Shown in pieces: positions 23,274 to 35,772 of a DNA stretch of 64,000 nucleotides. The stretch comes from Typhlomys cinereus. Its lineage: Eukaryota; Chordata; Mammalia; Rodentia; Platacanthomyidae. The position numbers were made by a program, and so were the translations under genes. The stretch lies in contig JALPQD010000402.1 in assembly GCA_023101885.1 (NCBI GenBank), forward strand, positions 1,509,419 through 1,573,418, read 5' to 3'. The first letter of the stretch is position 1, and every line of letters begins with the position of its first letter. Below the pieces are notes generated by a model. That model saw only the letters and a program-made list of their open reading frames with translations. It did no database searches and had not been told where the DNA came from.

Positions 23274-24573
23274 ATTTTTTTTATTTCTTCCACTCATACA
23301 AAGTTGATAAGTACCACATTCCCCTCCCTCCCTCCCTCCACCCCTCCCTGTATCCCCTTGCTCCCTTCCCCCTTTTCCCCTTTCTTCCCCCCTCCTCCTT
23401 TTCTCCCAGTGCCCCGTTCCCCTCCTCCTGTTCCTGGAGCATCCTTTAGTGTGCATGTCAAACTTCCCTCTGGGTCCTCTTCTCTGATGAGGTGTAAGGA
23501 CTCAATGGCATTGTCTAGAGCTCTTTTTTGTGTTCCCCTTTAGGTTAGGAACACTGTTGTGGCTGTTAATCCCTTGCCTCTAAGGATCCTAGTGCCTGTG
23601 ATTCATGCTAGACTTTGGGGAGTCAATGATATGTTGGTAATTGTGCAGGTCATGCAAAGTCCTATTATGATTACTTCCGCCCTAACTTGTATGGAGTATT
23701 TTGTATATTGTTGCTCCTCCTCATCTTTAGACTCTTACAATCTTACCACCCTCTCTTCCGCAAATTTCCCTGAGCTTTAAGATGGGGAAAGATTAAGCTG
23801 GCCTGATTCCAGGTGGCTGATGCAGAGTCTCTGATGTTCTGAATTATGGTTGATTTTTTTTTCAGTTTCGCTGTTGCTGCACCGCTCTTGGCTCCATCCT
23901 GATGGGTATTGGATGTCACCCCCTGGCCAGCGCTAAAAGGCTATGAAAATAAAGTCTTATTATAAGAGTAGATTCAAAGGTAGATGGAATAAGAGTAGGA
24001 GACCCCAGTAAGGAGGGTCAGTCTCCATTTTGCAGGGTGGTTACCTTCTATCTACCAGACTCTATGCCCTCCCTTTCTGTTGAGATCAAACCCCATCAGT
24101 TGCAAGTGACCAGGAAGGAAAGTCTGCGAGCTTAACCAGATGTGTCATTACTTACTTGCAGTCCTTGATGGTGGCCTATTTTCTCTGCTGTAGCATGATC
24201 CCCTCTCTCCTTGTTGCTGGCAGGGCCCTCTTTCCCCTTCTCTCCTGTGTATAATCTTTGCAATTACTATAGGTATTACAGAGATTTATCTTTGAGTGTG
24301 TCACTAAGTGGGTTTGGTATTGGGATCCGCCTATTAGGAAATACATACAGTGCTTAATTTTCTGTGTTTGGGATACTTCACTCAATATAATTTTTTCTAA
24401 TTCCATCCATTTCCTGGTAAATTTCATTAATTCCTCATTTTTGATGGCTGAGTAGTATTCCATTGTATAAATGTACCACATTTTCCTTATTCACTCATCA
24501 ACTTTTGGGCATTTGGGCTGATTCCATGACTTTGCTATTGTAAACAGTGCTGCTATGAACATGGTCGTGCTTG
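23274..24573 (-). mobile_element. L1, 5'-truncated within ORF2
   Basis: Minus-strand 3' UTR and ORF2 C-terminus (24481-24176 open). Flanked by a target-site duplication close to AAAATATAGCACTTTTA at 23257-23273 and 24574-24590. More diverged than the full-length copy. Confidence 0.88.
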
Positions 24574-24732
24574 AAAATTTAGCACTTTTAAACTGTAACT
24601 TTCAATTTTTGTCCCCACAAGTGTTAAATTTATCTTATAATATAAATACATTTATTTTTATTAATCCTATAAGTCTGAAATGAAAAGTTTTCATGATCCA
24701 AATTTAAAGATATGAATTATTAAAAGTTCAGT

Positions 24733-25097
24733 TATCTTTTTTAAGTGTATCTTTATTAGGTTTTGGGATTAATATGTTATTAACTTTGTAGAAAGAATTT
24801 GGAAGTGTCCTTCATTCACTATTTTATGGAATAGTTTGAGGAGTAGTGGTGTTAGTTGTTCTTTAAATGTCTGAGAGAATTCTGTGCTAAATCCATATGG
24901 TCCAGGACAGTTTTTGTGGGAAGATTCAAGATTACTTCATCACTTTCCTCATTTGTTATAGGGTTATTTAAATAATTCAAAACTTCATGATTCAATTTAG
25001 GTAAATTGTGCTTACTCAGAAATTCATCCATTTCTTTTGGGTTATCAAATTTCATGAAGTATAAGTTTTTGAAATATGACCTTATAATGCAATTCAC
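24733..25097 (-). mobile_element. Old L1 ORF2 fragment
   Basis: Minus-strand reverse-transcriptase N-terminal region ([18 protein letters not shown] text), degraded. Confidence 0.75.
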
Positions 25098-25384
25098 TAC
25101 AGTGACATGAGCACAACCATGTTTGTTGCAGCACTATTTATAATAGCAAAGTCATGAAATCAACCCAAATGTCCAACAGTTGACAAATGGATAATGAAAA
25201 TGTGGTACATTTATACAATGGAATACTATTCAGTCATCAAAAAAGGATGAATTGATGAAATTTGCTTGGAAATGGATGGAATTAGAAAAAAAATATATTG
25301 AGTGAAGTATTCCAGACACAGAAAGTAAGACACCTTATGTACTCCCTAATAAGTGGATCCTAGTTGCAAACCTATCTAATGACA
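25098..25384 (+). mobile_element. Old L1 ORF2 C-terminal fragment
   Basis: Plus-strand text encoding the ORF2 C-terminal end ('TGGAATACTATTCAGTCATC', 'ATGTACTCCCTAATAAG'), abutting the inverse fragment before it. Confidence 0.75.
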
Positions 25385-27063
25385 TATTAAGAGATTGAAT
25401 TTGAAACTGAAAATAAGCTAGCTAAAAATTAAACAGAAAGTCTTACCAACACAACCAACAAAACAGAAAATAGAATATCAGAACTGGAAGACACGATAGC
25501 AGAACAAATTGATTCAAACAAAGAGGTTGGAAAAGTAAAAAAACAAATACTGGAGAGGAATATTCAATAGTTATGGGACTCCTTGAAAAAATCAAACCTG
25601 CACATTCATGGAATACCAGGATAATAAACCCATAAAGCGACTCCAGAGAGAGATTTCACACTATCATTTATGAAAATTTTCCATATCTAAGGAAAGAGAT
25701 CCCCATCCAAGTACAGGAGATATATTGTACACCACTCAGATATGACCAAAATAGAAACTCACTATGAAAAATTATAGTCAAAACCACACAGATACATGAC
25801 AAAGACAATGTACTGAGAGTATCAAGAAAAAAAAACCAAGTCACATTTAAAGGTAAACCTGTTAAAATAACAGTTGATTTTTCAATGGAAGCAGTAAAAG
25901 CAAGAAGAGCTTGGAAAGAGATATTTCAAGTTATGAATGAGCACAAATGCCAACCTAGACTAATATACCTATCAAAACTCAGTCATGATTGAAGGTGAAA
26001 GAAAAATTTTCCACCATAAGAACAACCTGAAAACTTACATGAACACCAAACTAGGCCTACAAAAGATGCTAGAAGAGATACTCTTGAGGAAAAAGACAAA
26101 CAAATCAGAGATGACACGATGGAAAAATATACCATCACCACTTCCTAGCTAATAAATACACACATAAAACCACAAAACACAGATAATGACAGGAACCAAC
26201 AAGCATTTCTCAGTTATAACACTAAATATTAATGTAATTAATTCTCCAATCAAAAGACATAGACTACAAAATGGATTAAATATCACAACCCAACAATCTG
26301 CTGCCTTCAGGAAATACATCTCACCATGAAAGATAGGTACATTCTCGGAGCAAAAGGCTTGTCAAAAGTTCTTCAAGCTAATGGAAAAAGGAAACAAGCA
26401 GGATTTGCAATTTTGATATCTGACAAAATAAACTTCAAACCAAAAGAAACCATAAGAGAAACAGAAGGATGCTACATATTAGTCAAAGAAACAATTCATC
26501 AGGAAGAGTACACAATACTGAACATAAACCCACCTAATATAGACTCAGCCACATTTATTAAACACACATTAAAACCTCTAAAATGACAAATCAACTCAAA
26601 CACGATAGTAGTAGGGAACTTTAACACCCTATCTCGCCATTGGATAGGTCAAGAAGCCAAAAACCGAACAGATACACTGGAGCTTAATCAAATCATAACC
26701 CAGATGGACCTGACTGACCTCTACCAAACCTTCCATCCCAACAAAAAGGAATACACATATTTTTCAGCAGCCCATGGAATCTTCTCCAAAATAGACCACC
26801 ATATTGGGACACAGAGCAAACCTCCACATATTCAGGAAAGTTGAAATAATATCCTATACTCTATTTGACCGACATGAAATAAAGCTAGAAATCCACAACA
26901 ATGCAAAAATCAGAAAATACACAAATTCTTAGAAATTAAATACCATGATACTAAATGAGGAATAGGTTCAGGAAGAAGTTAAAAGGGAAATTCAAAAATT
27001 CCTAGAAATAAATGATAATGAAAATAGAACATATCAAAATCTTTGGGATACAATAAAGGCAGT

Positions 27064-27414
27064 TGTGATAATTAATCTTGGTTGTCAACTTGACCACACC
27101 TGGCATTAACTAAGATCAGCTGTTAGACCATCTGAAGAGATTATCTGGATCAATACATTTACAATACAAAATCCAGTCCTAGATTGGCTTCTTAGACCCT
27201 CCAGCCTCCAACCTTCTAAAATTTCAATGTGACTAAAGTCTCCCCAGGAATCCTCTAGCCTTTAACCACCACCAACTGAACTACTGGACTAAGCAGCTAT
27301 TGACAACCATTATTGGACTATCTCAGCCATGTCCCGTAAGCCAATTCAATAAATTTCTTTTTTTATATATTCATTCTGCTGATTCTGTGGCTCTATGAAA
27401 TCCTGATTAATACA
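27064..27414 (+). mobile_element. Solo LTR (ERV-L/MLT2-like)
   Basis: 351-bp element starting TGTGATAATT and ending CTGATTAATACA, with 5-bp target-site duplication GCAGT at 27059-27063 and 27415-27419. AATAAA near 27349. It interrupts old L1 ORF2. The family assignment comes from terminal sequence resemblance. Confidence 0.85.
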
Positions 27415-27726
27415 GCAGTCCTAAGAGGAAAGTTTATAGCACTGAAAGCCTATATCAAAAAAATGGAAACCTCACAAGTAAACAACTTAAAAATGCAACT
27501 TAAAGCTTTAGAGAGACAAAAACAAATCCAATTCCGAAAGCACTATACCTGCAGAAATTAATAAAATCAGGGGAGAAACATCTGAAATTGAGATAAGGAA
27601 AACCATACAGAGAATCAACAAAACAAGAGCTTGTTCTTTGAAAAAATCAACAAGATTGACAGACCCTTAGCCAAATTAAACAAAGATAAAAGAGAGAAAA
27701 CTCAAATTAGTAATGAAAATGGAGTC

Positions 27727-28131
27727 TGTAACGGTTACTCTTTACTATTGCTATAAGAAAGCACCCAAAGTCAAACAACTTATAGGAAAAGGGGAGATAT
27801 ATTCAACTTAACAGTTCCAGAGGGGAAATAGATATAGTCTTTCAAGGCAATGGAAGCATCATGGCTGAAGCTGGCAGGCAGGTGGCAGGCTAAGTCACAA
27901 CAGACCTCCTCATTGCTTGAGCATTCCTGGAATGTCTCTCCTCCTATATTCTGTGGTGCCTTCTATATGGTCCATTACTGGAAGGTTCCTATGAGATCTA
28001 TGGAGGTTCCCATGGGATCTAGGGCAGTATAATCCCTTTGAGTGGTCTCAGTTGATCCTTTCAGGTGTGGTCTCAGCTGATCTTAGTTAATACCAGGTAT
28101 GTCAAGTTGACACCCAGGATTAACTATCACA
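27727..28131 (-). mobile_element. Solo LTR of a related family, opposite orientation
   Basis: Read on the minus strand it starts TGTGATAGTTAATCC, like the LTR at 27064, and ends CCGTTACA. A short repeat (AGTC or GTC) flanks it within the same L1 ORF2. A plus-strand relative of its 3' half lies at about 46450-46567. Confidence 0.8.
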
Positions 28132-28577
28132 GTCATTACAACTGACATCAATAAAATTTAGAGAATTATAATGTCATACTTCAAAAATTTATACTCTACA
28201 AAGTTTGACAATCAGAAAGAAATGTATGAATCAGAATGAATTGAATTATTTAAACAGTCCTATAAGAAGTGATAAAATTAAAGAAGTAATTATGAATCTC
28301 CCCACCAAAAGAAGTTCAGGACCAGATGGATTCAGTTCAGAATTCTCCCAAACATTTGAACAACAACTGACACTACTACTACTAAATCTATTACATAAAA
28401 CACAAAAAGAACACTCCAAAATTCTTTCTATAAAACTAATATTACACTAATTTAAAAACAAAATAAAAATACAATAAAAAACTATAGGACACTATCATTG
28501 ATGAGCACAGAAGCAAAGATCCTCAACAAAATTTTAGTAAACTGGATTCAAAAACTCATAAAAAAAAACCGTTCACT

Positions 28578-28824
28578 GGGGCTGGAGAGTGGCTCAGGGG
28601 TTAAGCCTCTGCCTTGCAGGCGGAGGGTCCTGAGTTCGGATCCTAGACCCCACGTATAGATGTAAGGCGGAGCCTGTGAATCCCTGGGCAGAGTAAACAA
28701 GGAGGAAGTGGAGGCGTCCATGGTGGTTCCAAATCCGTCCATGGTTCTACACACACACATACATATATACACACATACATACACACGTGCACACATGCAT
28801 ACACGCACAATTGAATAAATAATA
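28578..28824 (+). mobile_element. tRNA-derived SINE, young subtype with (AC)n
   Basis: GGGGCTGGAGAGTGGCTCAGG head, with A-box text TGGCTCAGGGG and B-box text GAGTTCGGATCC, the body 'GTAAACAAGGAGGA' and an (AC)n-rich end. Flanks AAAAAACCGTTCACT and AAAAAATCATTCACT are a target-site duplication. Confidence 0.88.
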
Positions 28825-29344
28825 AAAAAATCATTCACTATGACCAAGTATGATTTATTCCAGGCATACAAGGTTGGTTCAACATATGCAAATCAATAAA
28901 TATAATCCATCATATAACAAATCTAAGGAACAAAATCATATTTTTTCTGGATAGATGCAGAAAAAGCTTTTGACAAGCTCCAGCATACCTTTATGATCAA
29001 AGTCCTAGAAATAATCAGAAGGAATATATGTGAATATCATAAAGGCAATATATAACAATCCTACAGCAAGGATCATTCTAAATAATGAAAATCTTGAAGC
29101 GTTCCCTCTTCAGTCAGCAACTAGGCAAGGTTGTCCACTCTCATCACTTTTATTCAATATTGTACTAGAAGTTTTAGGTAGAGTTATTAGATAAGAGAAG
29201 GAAATAAAAGGGATACAAATAGGAAAAGAAGAAGTCAAGTTATCTCTATTTGCAGATGACACCATCCTTTATCTGAGAGACCCCAAAAATTCCACCAGAA
29301 AACTCCTAGAAATAATACAAGAGTTCAGTGGTGATTATCAGTTG

Positions 29345-30422
29345 AGATTAACAGGAAGGTAAAAAGCGTTTACTTGTCCTAGACATGGAAGCAAAGATGC
29401 TCTCTGTTTGATGGGATGATTTTTTAAGTCCTCAGTTATGTGATGTTGGTCTGCTAGTCTGATGCTTGGGTTTTCTCTGTACTCTGTTAAATTCTTAAAA
29501 AGCTTTAAAGTTTTTTATGGGGTGGGTGGAGGTGTTGGAGGTTGCCAGTGCACAGGCGTTGTCACTAGAATGCCGATAACCCAGCAGCTCTGGAGCTGAA
29601 GGCCCCTAGACCTGGCGACCCAGGGACAAAAGGTTCAACCTCTTCCTCTTTAGTTAAACCAATTTGTTCTGCCATCTTGTCTTCAAATTCTGATATTCTA
29701 TTTTCTGTTTCAATGGTTGTGCTGGTAAGACATTCTGTTGAATTTTGGATTATAGCTATCTTATTTTTAATTTTAAACTCAATCTCTGTATGGCTTTTTA
29801 TCCCCAACTGCTCTATGCCTAGTTTTGTTTCTTCAACTGCCTTTTTCATTTCATCTAGTTGCCTGTCGGGCTACAGTTCATATTGGTTAATGTGGTTATT
29901 TAACTCCTCTCAGATTTTCTCTTTCATTGTTTTCATCATGGTAAAAATCATGCTCTGAAAATCCTTGTCTTGGTTATTGAATCCTTGACTAACACCTGAG
30001 GAGTTTTTCTGGTAGGGATACATTATTATGGTGTTGATGTTTTTATGAGGGAGTTGTTGTCATAGATTTTTTTTTTTGCTTCTTTTGGATTTATACTGTA
30101 ACTTGGTCTTTTGTGGTTGATTTTTGGAATCTCTTTTGGTATGTGTTTATGACTGTTATGAGTGAAACAATTGCTGCACTTGGACTATTATTGCTACTGT
30201 TTACCTAAGTGTTTGAGGTCTTAGTCTATGGTACCTTGCTGCTATTTCATGGGTAAAGTGATATGCTACCAAAAAAAAAGTGAGAAGGCCCTACTACAGT
30301 TCTGGAGGTGACAGAGTTTAGGTCTTGACTTGCCTGGATGTTTAGTATTAAGTTTCAAGGGTTGTTATGTGTAGTTTGGGTTAAGTATAAGATCAGCTTT
30401 CTATAATGAAATAGTTTTAATA
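29345..30422 (-). mobile_element. Old L1 ORF1 and 5' UTR, antisense, first part
   Basis: About 29600-29960 reads as ORF1 coiled coil on the minus strand. Around it (29345-29560 and 30050-30420) lies AT-rich 5' UTR text that recurs in 31969-33480. Confidence 0.7.
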
Positions 30423-31953
30423 CAATTATACTGAGTGAAGTATCCCAGACACAGAAAATTAAGCACCGTAGCTCCTAGTACCAAACCCACTTAGAGACAC
30501 TCAAAGATAAACCTCTGTAATACCTACAGTAATTGCAAAGATTATGAACAGGAAGGATGGGAAGGAGGGACACACCAGTAACAAGGAGAGAGGGAACCAT
30601 GTTACAGCAGAGAAAATAGGCCACCATCAAGGACTGCAAGTAAGTAAGGAGACATCTGGTTAAATTCACAGACTTTCCTTCCTGATCATTTACAACTGAT
30701 GGGGTATGATCTTACAGGAAGGGGAGGGCGTATAGTCTGGCAGATAGAAAGTAACCATTTCACAAATGGGTGATTGATCCCTCTCTCACCACGGTCTCCT
30801 ACTTTTATTACATCTACCTTTGAATATACTCTTATAACAAGATTCTAATTTAACACATTTTTATCTCTGGCCAGGGGGTGATATCCAATACCCATCAGGA
30901 TAGAGCCAAGGGCATTGCAGGAGCAGCAAAACTGAAAAAAATAAATCAACAAACCATAATCCAGAACTTCAGAGACTCTATATCAATCACCTGGAACTAG
31001 GCCAGCCTATTCTCTCCCCATCCTGAAGCTCAGGGAAATTTGGGGAAGAGGGGGCGGTAAGATTGTAAGAGCACAAGGATGGGAGGAGCAATGATATGCA
31101 AGATACTCCACACAAGTTAGGGCCGAAGCAATCATAATTGGACTTTGCATGCCCTGCGCAATGTCCAACACACTATTGACCCCACAAAGTCTAGCATTTG
31201 CTAAAGACACCAAGGGATTGACAGCCACAGTAGTGTTCTTATGCTTAAGGGGAACACAGAAAGGATTCAGGGAAATGCCACTGGGTCCTTGTACGTCATT
31301 GGAGAGGAGGGCCCAGAGGAGAGACTTGCATGCTCATTAAAGGATTCTCCGGGGATTGAGGGAGGAGGCACTGGGGGATGGGGAGGGAGGGGTGAGGGGA
31401 GGGGAAGCAGGGGGGTCTGGGGGAGGAGGAGGGAGGGAGGGAACTGGTGTACCTACTACGTTTGTATGAGCAGAAATAATAATAAAAAATGTTTAAAAAA
31501 ATTGTAAGAGCACAAGGATGAGAGGAGCAATGATATGCAAGATACTCCACAGAAGTTAGGGCCGAAGCAATCATATTTGGACTTTGCATGCCCTGCACAA
31601 TGTCCAACACACTATTGACCCCATAAAGTCTAGCATTTGCTAAAGGCACTAGAATCCTTGGTGGCAAGGAATTGACAGCCACAGTAGTGTTCCTATGCTT
31701 AAAGGGAACACAGGAAAGGGTTCTGAGAAATGCCACTGGGTCCTTGCACCTCACTGGAGAGGAGGACCCAGAGGAGAGTTTGGCATGCTCATTAAAGGAT
31801 GCTCCGGGGATGGCAGAGGGAGGCACTGGGGGATGGGGAGGGAAGGGGGATGGGGAGGGGGGCACAGGGGAGTGGGGGGTGGAGGGAAGGAAGAGACCGG
31901 TGTACCTGTTAAGTTTGTATGAGTGGAAATTAAAAATATATATATATATAAAA
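30423..31953 (+). mobile_element. L1 3' end with two successive 3' UTR copies
   Basis: The first copy (30423-31500) runs from the last ORF2 codons through a full 3' UTR. A second, shorter 3' UTR (31501-31953) follows directly on its A-rich tail. The pair shares one 15-bp target-site duplication GAAATAGTTTTAATA at 30408-30422 and 31954-31968. Confidence 0.85.
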
Positions 31954-31968
31954 GAAATAGTTTTAATA

Positions 31969-33480
31969 GTCAGGGATTAGAGCTTAGAGTCTTAAAGCAA
32001 CTATTAGTTGCTTCCAGATTTATGAGGGTAAATACTTAATGCCCTAAAGGGTAGGTATGTTGGGTTTTGGGTATGCCATATAGAGGTTTGAAGCAGAGAT
32101 GACTGTCAGCTGTGATGAAAAGGAAAGTAGAAAGGGTTATGTATCTTTGGATTGGATACGAAAATTACCTTATGTTCAATGGAAAGAACCATAGGGCCCT
32201 TAGTAGGAAGGTATTGGTGCTCCATTCTGGATTTGTGGTGCCTGTGGACTCTGTTAAAATCTTGGAGATTCTTTTATTGGTTGACTGAGGGTGGATAGTG
32301 GTTAAGGCTGCCTTTCACTGGTCCCTATGAGAGAGGAAATCTGATTCGTCACCCCTCCCAGCAAGAGAGGAAATCCAAGATGCCAGGCCTGCTGGTGTCC
32401 TAGAGTCTAAGGGACAGCGAGGAACCTTGTGCCCAGTGCTGACCCTGAGCCCAAAAGTCCAATGTTCTTTGTAAGAAATTCATTGTCTTGTTTTTGTTGT
32501 ATCTCTTGGATTTATAGTGTGATTTGGGCATTTTGTGTTTGATCTCCAGTATCCTTTTTGGTTGATCCTCAGCCTCTCCCCTGGGCTCTGGGACACCAGC
32601 AGGTATTGGCAGATTGGATTTCCTCTCTTGTGGGGAGGGGTAGCAGATTAGATTTCCTTTCTTATGGGGACCAGTACAAGGCACTATCTTGCTTGGCTGT
32701 TGTCAGTCAGACAGAATTACTACACTTGGACTGTTACTGCTACTGTTTGACTAGGTGTAAAAGGTGTTAGTCTAGGATTCTTGGTGATATTTCACAGGTA
32801 AGGTTATTATACTGCTGAAAAAGTGTGTAAGCCTGCTCTGGCAAGGGGGATGGTAGAGTTTAGGTCTAGATTTGATGAGATATTTAAGATCGGGTGTCAA
32901 CGTTTGTTATGTGAGGTTTGGGTTATGTATCAGATCAGCTTTAGATATAAAATAAAGTTAGTTTAATAGCCAGGAGTTAGTGTGACATGGAAGCTTTTAG
33001 TTCCTAAGAGGTATGAGAGGGTGCATGGTTAAGACCCTTCAGGGTGGGTATGTGGGGCTTTGTGTGTGTTGTATAGAAATCTTAAACTGCAGTGACCATC
33101 AACTGAGATTAAAAGGAAAGTAAAAAGGGTTACTTATCTTAGGGTTGCATACAAAGATTCTCTTCTGTTTGATGAAAAGATTATTTGGTTTCTGTTGTAT
33201 GATGTTGGTCTGCTGATCCTTGGCTTGTGGTTTCTGTGTGCTCTGTTAAATCCTTGAAAGGGTTTTTAGTGATCCACGGGGTTGAGGGTGTCTAGCAGGC
33301 ATCCCCATGAAAGGAGATCCAACCCTCTGTTGCCTGCCAATAAGTGTACCTGTTTGTTAGCAATCCTAGGGGGCCATCGCTGGAAGGACCACTGACCCAT
33401 AAAGAGGTGGCAGCCCATGCTCTGCTAATGTAGGCCTGAGAGTTAGCAGATATCCGCAGGAAAACAATAAAATAAATGCT
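31969..33480 (-). mobile_element. Old L1 5' UTR monomers, antisense
   Basis: Blocks recur: 'TTGGACTGTTACTGCTACTGTTT' near 32728 with 'TTGGACTATTATTGCTACTGTTT' near 30181, and 'GATGTTGGTCTGCTG' near 33202 with 29444. This is a tandem promoter-monomer array of an older L1 family. The AT-rich sequence differs fully from the GC-rich monomers at 21715-22311. Confidence 0.7.
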
Positions 33481-33516
33481 TTCTAAAAGTTTTCACATTA
33501 TTTTTTACAAAATGGA

Positions 33517-33772
33517 ATCAAGGACTAAAGAGATCGCTCAGGGATTAAGCCTCTATCTCTCAAACGGAAAGTCCTGAGTTCAGATCCCAGGTCTCACATA
33601 AAAGCATCAGACAGAAATGATGGAGGGTTACACTTCCGACCCTGGAAGGCAGAACCCTGGGAAACTCCAGATCAAAGCAAAGAAGAGGTAGAACAATCCA
33701 AGGTGATTCTCAAAGTCATCTATGGGCCTGTAAAGGTACACACAGTACCCTCTGATTCACACACACACACAT

Positions 33773-33803
<31 letters not shown>
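33517..33803 (+). mobile_element. tRNA-derived SINE with (AC)n
   Basis: 'GGACTAAAGAGATCGCTCAGGG' head, B-box text GAGTTCAGATCCC, 'CCTGGGAAACTCCAGA' body and (CA)n tail. Confidence 0.82.
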
Positions 33804-33804
<1 letters not shown>

Positions 33805-33894
33805 GTAAAAGAGAATCAAGACCTCCCTTGTGCTTCAATACCCACATACAACCATATTTTCTGTTTTCACTCACTGTAGAAGTGAAAAGAGGGT

Positions 33895-34128
33895 TGGAAG
33901 TGTGGCACGGTAGTTAAAGACTTTGTCTCACAAGCTCAGGGGCCTGAGTTTCTATCCCCAGATCCCACATAAAAAATAGCTTATGGGTTAGGTGTCAGCT
34001 TGCAATTTTGGTCTTGGAAGGCAGAGCCTGGGAAACCATAGATCAAAGTAATAAGGAGGTAGAGCAATCCAGAATGATTCCCAATGTCATCCTTGGGCCT
34101 CCACAAGCACAGATACTCAAGAGTCCTT

Positions 34129-34172
<44 letters not shown>
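33895..34172 (+). mobile_element. tRNA-derived SINE with (AC)n
   Basis: Diverged head, GGGCCTGAGTTTCTATCCCC B-box region, 'GGGCCTCCACAAGCACAG', (AC)n tail. Confidence 0.8.
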
Positions 34173-34173
<1 letters not shown>

Positions 34174-34445
34174 TAAAGATAAAATGATACAAAACAAGAC
34201 AAAATAATACAAGGAAAGAAAAAAGTTTGAAGGGATGAGTGTCTTAGACACATGTACAGGACAATCAGGTGGAAACACAGCAGACAAGAACATAGGAAAA
34301 GAGCAGAGAGTTAGAGGGAATATATGGGTTTGAGGAACTGTAGACACTGAGAACAACATGGAGACACTGAAAGGCAGGAACAACTGCGTAGGGAAGCCAC
34401 AGTGACTAAGATCCAGGGAGTTGGCTGAAAAATGACAGCTCCAGG

Positions 34446-34685
34446 ATTGGAGAGATGGCTCTGGGGTTAAGACTCTGCCTTGCAAGCAGAAGGTCCTGAG
34501 TTCAGATCCCAGGTCCCAGATTTTAAAAAAAAGGTAGAAATGGTGGCAGCCTATACTTCTGGCCTTTGGGAAATCCCAAAGCTAAGCAAGAAGAGGGTAA
34601 AAGCAATTCAGGATGATTCGTGAAATCACCCTTGGGCCTCCACAGGGACACACAGTGCCCTCTAACAGACAGACAGACAGACACA

Positions 34686-34722
<37 letters not shown>

Positions 34723-34730
34723 TAAAAATA
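34446..34730 (+). mobile_element. tRNA-derived SINE with (AC)n
   Basis: 'GATTGGAGAGATGGCTCTGGGG' head, GAGTTCAGATCCC B-box, 'GGGCCTCCACAGGGACACAC' and (AC)n tail. It ends 40 bp before the KIR-like relic exon. Confidence 0.85.
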
Positions 34731-34770
34731 ATAATAATTTTAAAAAAGACAACTCCAAACTCACCACTTC

Positions 34771-35081
34771 TTTGCTCCTAGAAGTCTACAGAAGGTCCTT
34801 CATTTGGCTTTCCCAGCTGCACTGGTGAGATCAGGAGCATCATTGATGCTGCAGTGTCACTCAGAGATCATGTTTGAGACCTTCATTCTGGTTCTGCAGA
34901 AAGAGGGGTTAAATGATGACCCTCTGCATCTTTCTGAAGAGCCTTGCGATAGGGGTTCCCAGGTCAACTTCTCCATAATCTCCATGACTACTGCCCACAT
35001 CAGGACCTACATATGCTATGATTATGTTGGTTACTTCTCCTGAGTGGTCAAACCCCAACCCCCTAGACATCAAGATCTCAG
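34771..35081 (+). pseudogene. Relic KIR-type D1 Ig-domain exon
   Basis: A single exon-sized stretch follows an acceptor-like CTCCTAG. After one frameshift it reads AFPAALVRSGASLMLQCHSE, then IMFETF and later VNFSI. The spacing and text (LQC.SxxMFExF, then xANFSI) are those of the KIR D1 domain, not LILR. A second frameshift precedes SPEWSNPNPLDIKIS. The donor GT after ATCTCAG has become AT. No leader, D0, D2, stem or tail exons were found nearby, so this is an isolated relic. Diverged Kir genes occur in rat and mouse; here the relic lies inside the LILR/PIR cluster. Confidence 0.78.
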
Positions 35082-35223
35082 ATGAGAGTGTCCAGTTTTC
35101 TCCTTACCCTTTCTAGCATACAGACATCAGATGTTCTTGGGTTTGGACCTTCTGGAAGGTCAGGAGGAGGAGGAAAGTTGAACACTTGTGGAGTGACTTT
35201 CATTGAGTGTGTGATAGAGACAG

Positions 35224-35491
35224 TGTTAAAAGAGATGCAAGTATAGCTCACTGCTCCTTAGATACAACATAGGCTCAGGGCTATTCAGAGGAGACCTAAA
35301 TGTCTTTAAACAGAAAGGGCTTCCCCCAGTATAAAAAGTAATAGCTGGGAAGAGAAGCTGTTCCCACGAGCTTAGCAGACAGAAGAACTCCTCAGCAGTT
35401 AGAGGCAGGCTGAAGGAGACCTCTGAGCAGTAAAGAAGCTTCAAAGAGGCTATTCAGTTAGAAGATCCCAGAGCAGTTAAAGAGAGAGGGA

Positions 35492-35561
<70 letters not shown>

Positions 35562-35772
35562 TCCATCGAAGTGGCAACAAGGAAGTCATGAGTTCTGCTG
35601 TGGTGAGTTGTCCCTGCTTCTGTCAGCAACCCTCACTCCCTGCTTTTGTAAGTAAGCCCAATAAACTTGTTGGTTCATTGCCAATTTTGTCTGTCATGAA
35701 ACTCCTATCTTGGGTGGAAAGACAGTTGTGTGGCATCTCCCCAGGAAAAGGAATTCACACAACATTTGGCTA
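35224..35772 (+). mobile_element. 5' LTR of an endogenous retrovirus
   Basis: Starts with TG, has a TATAAAAAG box at 35331, an expanded (AG)n tract (35490-35552) and AATAAA at 35661, and ends near CACAACA before a TGGCTATAGTC that could be a primer-binding site. Boundaries are estimates since no matching 3' LTR was found. Confidence 0.6.

Larger units (their letters stand above)
25385..29340 (+). mobile_element. Old L1 (ORF1 and ORF2 part), invaded by LTRs and a SINE
   Basis: Plus-strand ORF1 coiled coil and RRM (25400-26130), ORF2 endonuclease (26220-26940) and reverse transcriptase up to about 29330, including an intact-looking FADD motif text near 29251. Insertions at 27064-27414, 27727-28131 and 28578-28824 split it. 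Many stops and frameshifts; not functional. Confidence 0.85.
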
